Below the pieces are notes generated by a model, which was not told the origin of the DNA, did not search any database, and saw only the letters and a program-made list of their open reading frames with translations. Both the position numbers and the translations under genes were made by a program. A stretch of 34,746 nucleotides of DNA from Anaerolineaceae bacterium UBA6133 (GTDB lineage: Bacteria > Chloroflexota > Anaerolineae > Anaerolineales > Anaerolineaceae), in the NCBI GenBank assembly GCA_002435825.1, contig DIVL01000023.1, positions 1-34,746 on the forward strand, read 5' to 3'. Of the stretch, positions 32,178 through 34,746 are shown in pieces. The stretch's first letter is position 1, and every line of letters begins with the position of its first letter.

Positions 32178-33929
32178 TCACATCACTTGCGGTGATTGAA
32201 TTCCCAGTAAAGATAACCCATTTTCAAGGCTGATTTTGGCTGCCTGTACAAGCACCAGGCGGGAAAGACGGGTTGAGCCTTCAGCCGACAAGACCGGACA
32301 CTGGGTATAAAAGTCATTGAATGCCTGGGCAAGCTCAAAGGCGTAAGTAGCGACCAGTGAGGGTTTAAACTCAGCGGCTGCTTTCTGAACCACCTCGGGT
32401 AGTTGCGATATCTTTTCGATCAGGTTGACTTCCACGGGCGGCAGCTCGTGGCTGAAAGCCGCCCTGCTGGGCGCGGGTTCGTTCAGGCGCCGCAAAATAC
32501 TGTTGGCACGCACAACCGCATACTGGATATACGGAGCGGATTGTCCGTTGAAGTCGAGAGCGGTGTCCCAGTCGAAGGTCACGATCTTGGTGTTTTCCCG
32601 CGCGATCATTGGGTACTTGATGGCACCCAGGGCGACTTTTTCAGCCACTTCTTGCATCGTTTCAATGTCCAAAGTGGGGTTTTTCTCCCTCACGACCTCA
32701 AGGGCACGTTGCGTAGCTTCACGGATCAGGTCATCCAGCAGCACGACTGTGCCATCCCGGGAAGACATGGTCACATTCCCCGGTAAATTGACGATCTCAT
32801 AGGCAAGGTGCCGCATGCGATCCGCCCAGGGGTAACCCATCAGCTCCATCACCTTGCTCATTTGCTTCATGTGCAGCGACTGACGGACATCAATCACGTA
32901 AATGGATTGGTCGAGGTCATACTCCTGGAATTTCATAATTGCCAGTGGGATTTCCTTGGTAGCATACAAAGAGGTTCCATCCGAGCGCAGAACGACCACC
33001 ACCCGGTATTCCTCTTGGGTGCCCAGCTTTTTATCCAGGTCAATGATCACCGGGTTTTCCGGGCGGCCATCTTCAGCCAATCCGCTTTCGATCAGCTGGT
33101 CGATCAGAGCTTTGCCGGGTTCTTCCACTTCGCTTTCAAAGTAGATCCGATCAAAATGCTCCCCCAATAGCCCGTAAACTTGATCGAAACCTTCCATCGA
33201 CCAGTCGCGCGTCTGCTTCCAAAGGTCTTTGAGGTGCCGCTCGCCGGCATCCCAGCGGGAGAAATAGGCTCTCACGGCAGCCTCGAACTCGGGCTCACCC
33301 ACAAAACGTTTGTCTGCCTCAGCATATAGGTCCGCCATCCAGCGCATCTTGTCAGTGCCAGGCTGTTCGCCAGAGTGGTACATCTCGTAATTGCACATCC
33401 ACTTGATCACGTGCAGTCCGATATCGCCAATGTAGTTGGCGCGGATAACCTTCTTGCCGCCGGCTTCAAGGATATTGCAGACTGAGCCGCCCAGAATCAC
33501 ATTCCGCAGGTGACCCACATGTAGGGGTTTGTGCGTGTTGGGATTGGAATATTCCACCATCACCTGCTTGTCCTGCTGCTCCTGGGAGCCAAAAGACCTG
33601 CCCTGCTCGAGCACAGTACTGACGACCCTTTCGGCATATTGGTGGGGCTCAAAATACAGGTTCAGGTATCCTCTGACGGCTTCAATCCGTGAGAAACCAG
33701 GTAAATCTGCCACCTGCGTTTTCAGGATTTCCGCAAATTCCTGGGCTTTTTTGGGTACTGGCAGAGATTTGTCTGGATCAGCTGCTGCCAGCGGGAAAAG
33801 TGGCGCGGCAATTCCCCATTCCCCACTGAAGGGAATGTTGCGGAACTCCACTTTGCCAGTGGGCAGCCCACGCGTTTGGCAAAAGCTATCGATTATATGG
33901 GTTAATTGGTCTTTCACGTCGTCAAACAT
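32178..33929 (-). CDS. argS: Arginyl-tRNA synthetase
   Basis: ArgRS charges tRNA-Arg with arginine. The protein (583 residues) has an N-terminal tRNA D-loop-binding domain, the class I signature SNPNTHKPLHVGHLRN with HVGH at 137-140, NYIGDIGLHV, the KMSK counterpart MSSRDG, and a C-terminal helical anticodon-binding domain (from about 455). I chose ATG at 33929 because a GAG lies seven bases upstream; the in-frame ATG at 33935 has it only one base away. A TATAAT on the minus strand at 33961-33956 could be its -10 box. Confidence 0.95.
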   Translation of the reverse strand: MFDDVKDQLTHIIDSFCQTRGLPTGKVEFRNIPFSGEWGIAAPLFPLAAADPDKSLPVPKKAQEFAEILKTQVADLPGFSRIEAVRGYLNLYFEPHQYAERVVSTVLEQGRSFGSQEQQDKQVMVEYSNPNTHKPLHVGHLRNVILGGSVCNILEAGGKKVIRANYIGDIGLHVIKWMCNYEMYHSGEQPGTDKMRWMADLYAEADKRFVGEPEFEAAVRAYFSRWDAGERHLKDLWKQTRDWSMEGFDQVYGLLGEHFDRIYFESEVEEPGKALIDQLIESGLAEDGRPENPVIIDLDKKLGTQEEYRVVVVLRSDGTSLYATKEIPLAIMKFQEYDLDQSIYVIDVRQSLHMKQMSKVMELMGYPWADRMRHLAYEIVNLPGNVTMSSRDGTVVLLDDLIREATQRALEVVREKNPTLDIETMQEVAEKVALGAIKYPMIARENTKIVTFDWDTALDFNGQSAPYIQYAVVRANSILRRLNEPAPSRAAFSHELPPVEVNLIEKISQLPEVVQKAAAEFKPSLVATYAFELAQAFNDFYTQCPVLSAEGSTRLSRLVLVQAAKISLENGLSLLGIQSPQVM

Positions 33930-33955
33930 AGGCATCTCACATTCAGTCTGGGGCG

Positions 33956-33961
33956 ATTATA
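33956..33961 (-). promoter_or_regulatory. Candidate -10 box of argS
   Basis: TATAAT on the minus strand lies about 27 bp upstream of the argS start. No good -35 box is seen at 16-18 bp, so confidence is limited. It is separated from rpsT by a terminator, implying a separate promoter for argS. Confidence 0.35.
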
Positions 33962-34036
33962 ACATCGAGGGATGGAGCCGGGGCTGCTTCGTGCGAATGC
34001 GAGTGGTTCTTGACGTATAATGTTTACCCGTTAAAC

Positions 34037-34074
34037 AAAAAAAGAGGTTCCCCACCATTTGGTAAGGGAGCCTC
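34037..34074 (-). terminator. Rho-independent terminator of rpsT
   Basis: On the minus strand an imperfect stem (GAGG...CCTC outer pairs, TCCC inner pairs, 34044-34074) is followed by seven T (34043-34037). It lies just downstream of the rpsT stop. Confidence 0.8.
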
Positions 34075-34094
34075 GGTGTGTGAATGAAAAGAGC

Positions 34095-34361
34095 TTACTT
34101 GTTTAAGCTGTTATAGCGAGCCATCAAACGAGACTTGCGGCGCGCGGCGTTGTTCTTATGGATGACACCCTTTGCAGCAGCCTTATCCAGAGCGCGGATC
34201 GCATTCAGCACTTCAGCCTGAGATTTTTCGGTGTCCTCGGTGCGAATGGCAGCCTGAGCCTTGCGCAGGAACGTGCGGGCTGAGCCACGGTAGACGCGAT
34301 TGCGCAGGCGAGCAGCCTGGTTTTGCTTGTTTCGTTTAATCTGAGACTTAATGTTTGCCAA
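34095..34361 (-). CDS. rpsT: 30S ribosomal protein S20
   Basis: S20 binds 16S rRNA early in small-subunit assembly. The 88-residue basic helical protein begins ANIKSQIKRNKQNQ after the initiator and includes KGVIHKNNAARRKSRL, the family C-terminal motif. I chose the TTG at 34361. It gives the canonical MANIKS start and has GGAGGA five bases upstream. The frame open from an ATG at 34397 would add twelve residues unlike S20 and would place that ATG at or before the likely transcription start. E. coli rpsT also uses UUG and is autogenously controlled, so the rare start may be regulatory here too. Confidence 0.95.
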   Translation of the reverse strand: MANIKSQIKRNKQNQAARLRNRVYRGSARTFLRKAQAAIRTEDTEKSQAEVLNAIRALDKAAAKGVIHKNNAARRKSRLMARYNSLNK

Positions 34362-34403
34362 CTTCTTCCTCCAAAAATAATTCCTATATACTTGCAAAAG
34401 ACT

Positions 34404-34431
34404 ATTTTACAATAAATCCCAGATTTGTCCA
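34404..34431 (-). promoter_or_regulatory. Candidate rpsT promoter
   Basis: On the minus strand TGGACA (34431-34426) and TAAAAT (34409-34404) are separated by 16 bp. The transcript would start near 34397, giving a leader of about 36 bases before the TTG start. Confidence 0.55.
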
Positions 34432-34435
34432 GTAA

Positions 34436-34457
34436 TTGGTCGTAGAAAACCGACCAA
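34436..34457. other. Small hairpin upstream of rpsT
   Basis: A 7-bp inverted repeat (ttggtcg/cgaccaa, 34436-34442 and 34451-34457, loop tagaaaac) lies next to the rpsT -35 box. It could be a regulator site or a terminator remnant for a gene beyond the window; role unknown. Confidence 0.3.
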
Positions 34458-34524
34458 ATCGTTGTGATTCAACCCCCTGAAGACTTTTTTAGTTCTCTGA
34501 AAACCGGATCCCCGGGTGGAAGAG

Positions 34525-34574
34525 GATCGCGCCGGCGTCCTCGCCGTGCGCGGCATCTGACCGCCAGGTCTCCA
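34525..34574. repeat. 50-bp direct repeat, copy 1
   Basis: This block starts gatcgcgccggcgtcctcgc and ends ccaggtctcca. It matches 34689-34738 with one mismatch (c/t). It is GC-rich compared with its surroundings and non-coding. Confidence 0.8.
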
Positions 34575-34611
34575 ACCTATTTGGTTGGCTCGACAAAAAT
34601 TGTTACCTTGT

Positions 34612-34682
34612 GTAGGGGTAACCCCCCGTGGTTATTCTCTGTCTGGACTGCCTTGGGCAGGCACGGCGTGCCGTGCCCCTAC
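34612..34682. repeat. 71-bp inverted-repeat element (GTAGGGG...CCCCTAC)
   Basis: The element is bounded by gtagggg and its complement cccctac. It contains a hairpin near the right end (ggcacgg-cgtg-ccgtgcc). It lies between the two 50-bp direct repeats and resembles the 60-bp unit at 3596-3655 in having GTAGGG...CCCTAC ends and an internal palindrome. It is too small to code for a transposase. Confidence 0.65.
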
Positions 34683-34688
34683 CCTCCC

Positions 34689-34738
34689 GATCGCGCCGGC
34701 GTCCTCGCCGTGCGCGGCATTTGACCGCCAGGTCTCCA
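34689..34738. repeat. 50-bp direct repeat, copy 2
   Basis: Second copy of the block at 34525-34574 (49 of 50 bases identical). The window ends eight bases later, so further copies may follow. Together the two copies and the 71-bp element form a composite repeat of at least 214 bp. Confidence 0.8.
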
Positions 34739-34746
34739 GGTTTGAT

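Noticed and set aside
34464..34724. Open frame of 86 codons at the right end
   Set aside because: It reads through the 50-bp direct repeats and the inverted-repeat element; low-complexity Arg/Pro sequence without a start signal.

Overview
The window looks like a chromosomal core region of a member of the Chloroflexota, most likely class Anaerolineae. This is inferred from gene content, order and protein style, because no database search was possible. Supporting points are a division and cell-wall (dcw) cluster with ftsA and ftsZ, a class II (B12-dependent) ribonucleotide reductase beside nrdR, an Asp23/FakA pair, a MurG with a GGTGGG loop, a RecG with a long N-terminal extension, and a COG2403-type 'cyclic 2,3-diphosphoglycerate synthetase'. 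Coding density is high. Almost every gene is recognisable housekeeping. I see no tRNA, rRNA, insertion sequence, prophage or CRISPR array.

Layout. (1) 1-365 is a non-coding repeat patch with a 21-bp tandem repeat and several inverted repeats. (2) 366-8172 carries coaD, recG, fakA and asp23 on the minus strand, rpmB on plus, then rpe and pknB on minus. This order matches the prkC-rpe-rpmB-yloU-yloV-recG neighbourhood of Bacillus and relatives. A 480-bp repeat-filled gap (3440-3920) separates recG from fakA. (3) 8173-8593 is a divergent control region with a good promoter and three 10-bp MraZ boxes. (4) 8594-25724 is one tightly packed plus-strand dcw operon: mraZ, rsmH, an ftsL-like gene, ftsI, murF, mraY, murD, ftsW, murG, a CvpA-like gene, murC, murB, ddl, ftsQ, ftsA, ftsZ. 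Genes mostly overlap by 1-8 bp or sit a few bases apart. murE is absent from its usual place. (5) 25725-26209 holds terminators and the nrdR promoter, followed by nrdR-nrdJ. (6) 29366-34361 carries obgE, the COG2403 gene, argS and rpsT on minus. (7) 34398-34746 is a second repeat patch with a 50-bp direct repeat flanking an inverted-repeat element.

How the genes work together. The dcw operon makes lipid II (MurF, MraY, MurD, MurG, MurC, MurB, Ddl), polymerises and crosslinks it at the septum (FtsW, FtsI, FtsL-like, FtsQ) and organises the division ring (FtsA, FtsZ). MraZ probably represses the whole operon through its boxes. The kinase beside it may couple envelope state to division, although it lacks any extracellular sensor. 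NrdR probably represses nrdJ. The remaining genes serve CoA synthesis, recombination, fatty-acid activation, the pentose phosphate pathway and translation.

I did not find a clear undescribed multi-gene system. The best leads are the MurG active-site substitutions lying inside an unusually long ftsW/murG overlap, the intergenic GTAGGG...CCCTAC repeat family, the sensorless and possibly leaderless kinase, the missing murE, and the COG2403 protein of uncertain function.
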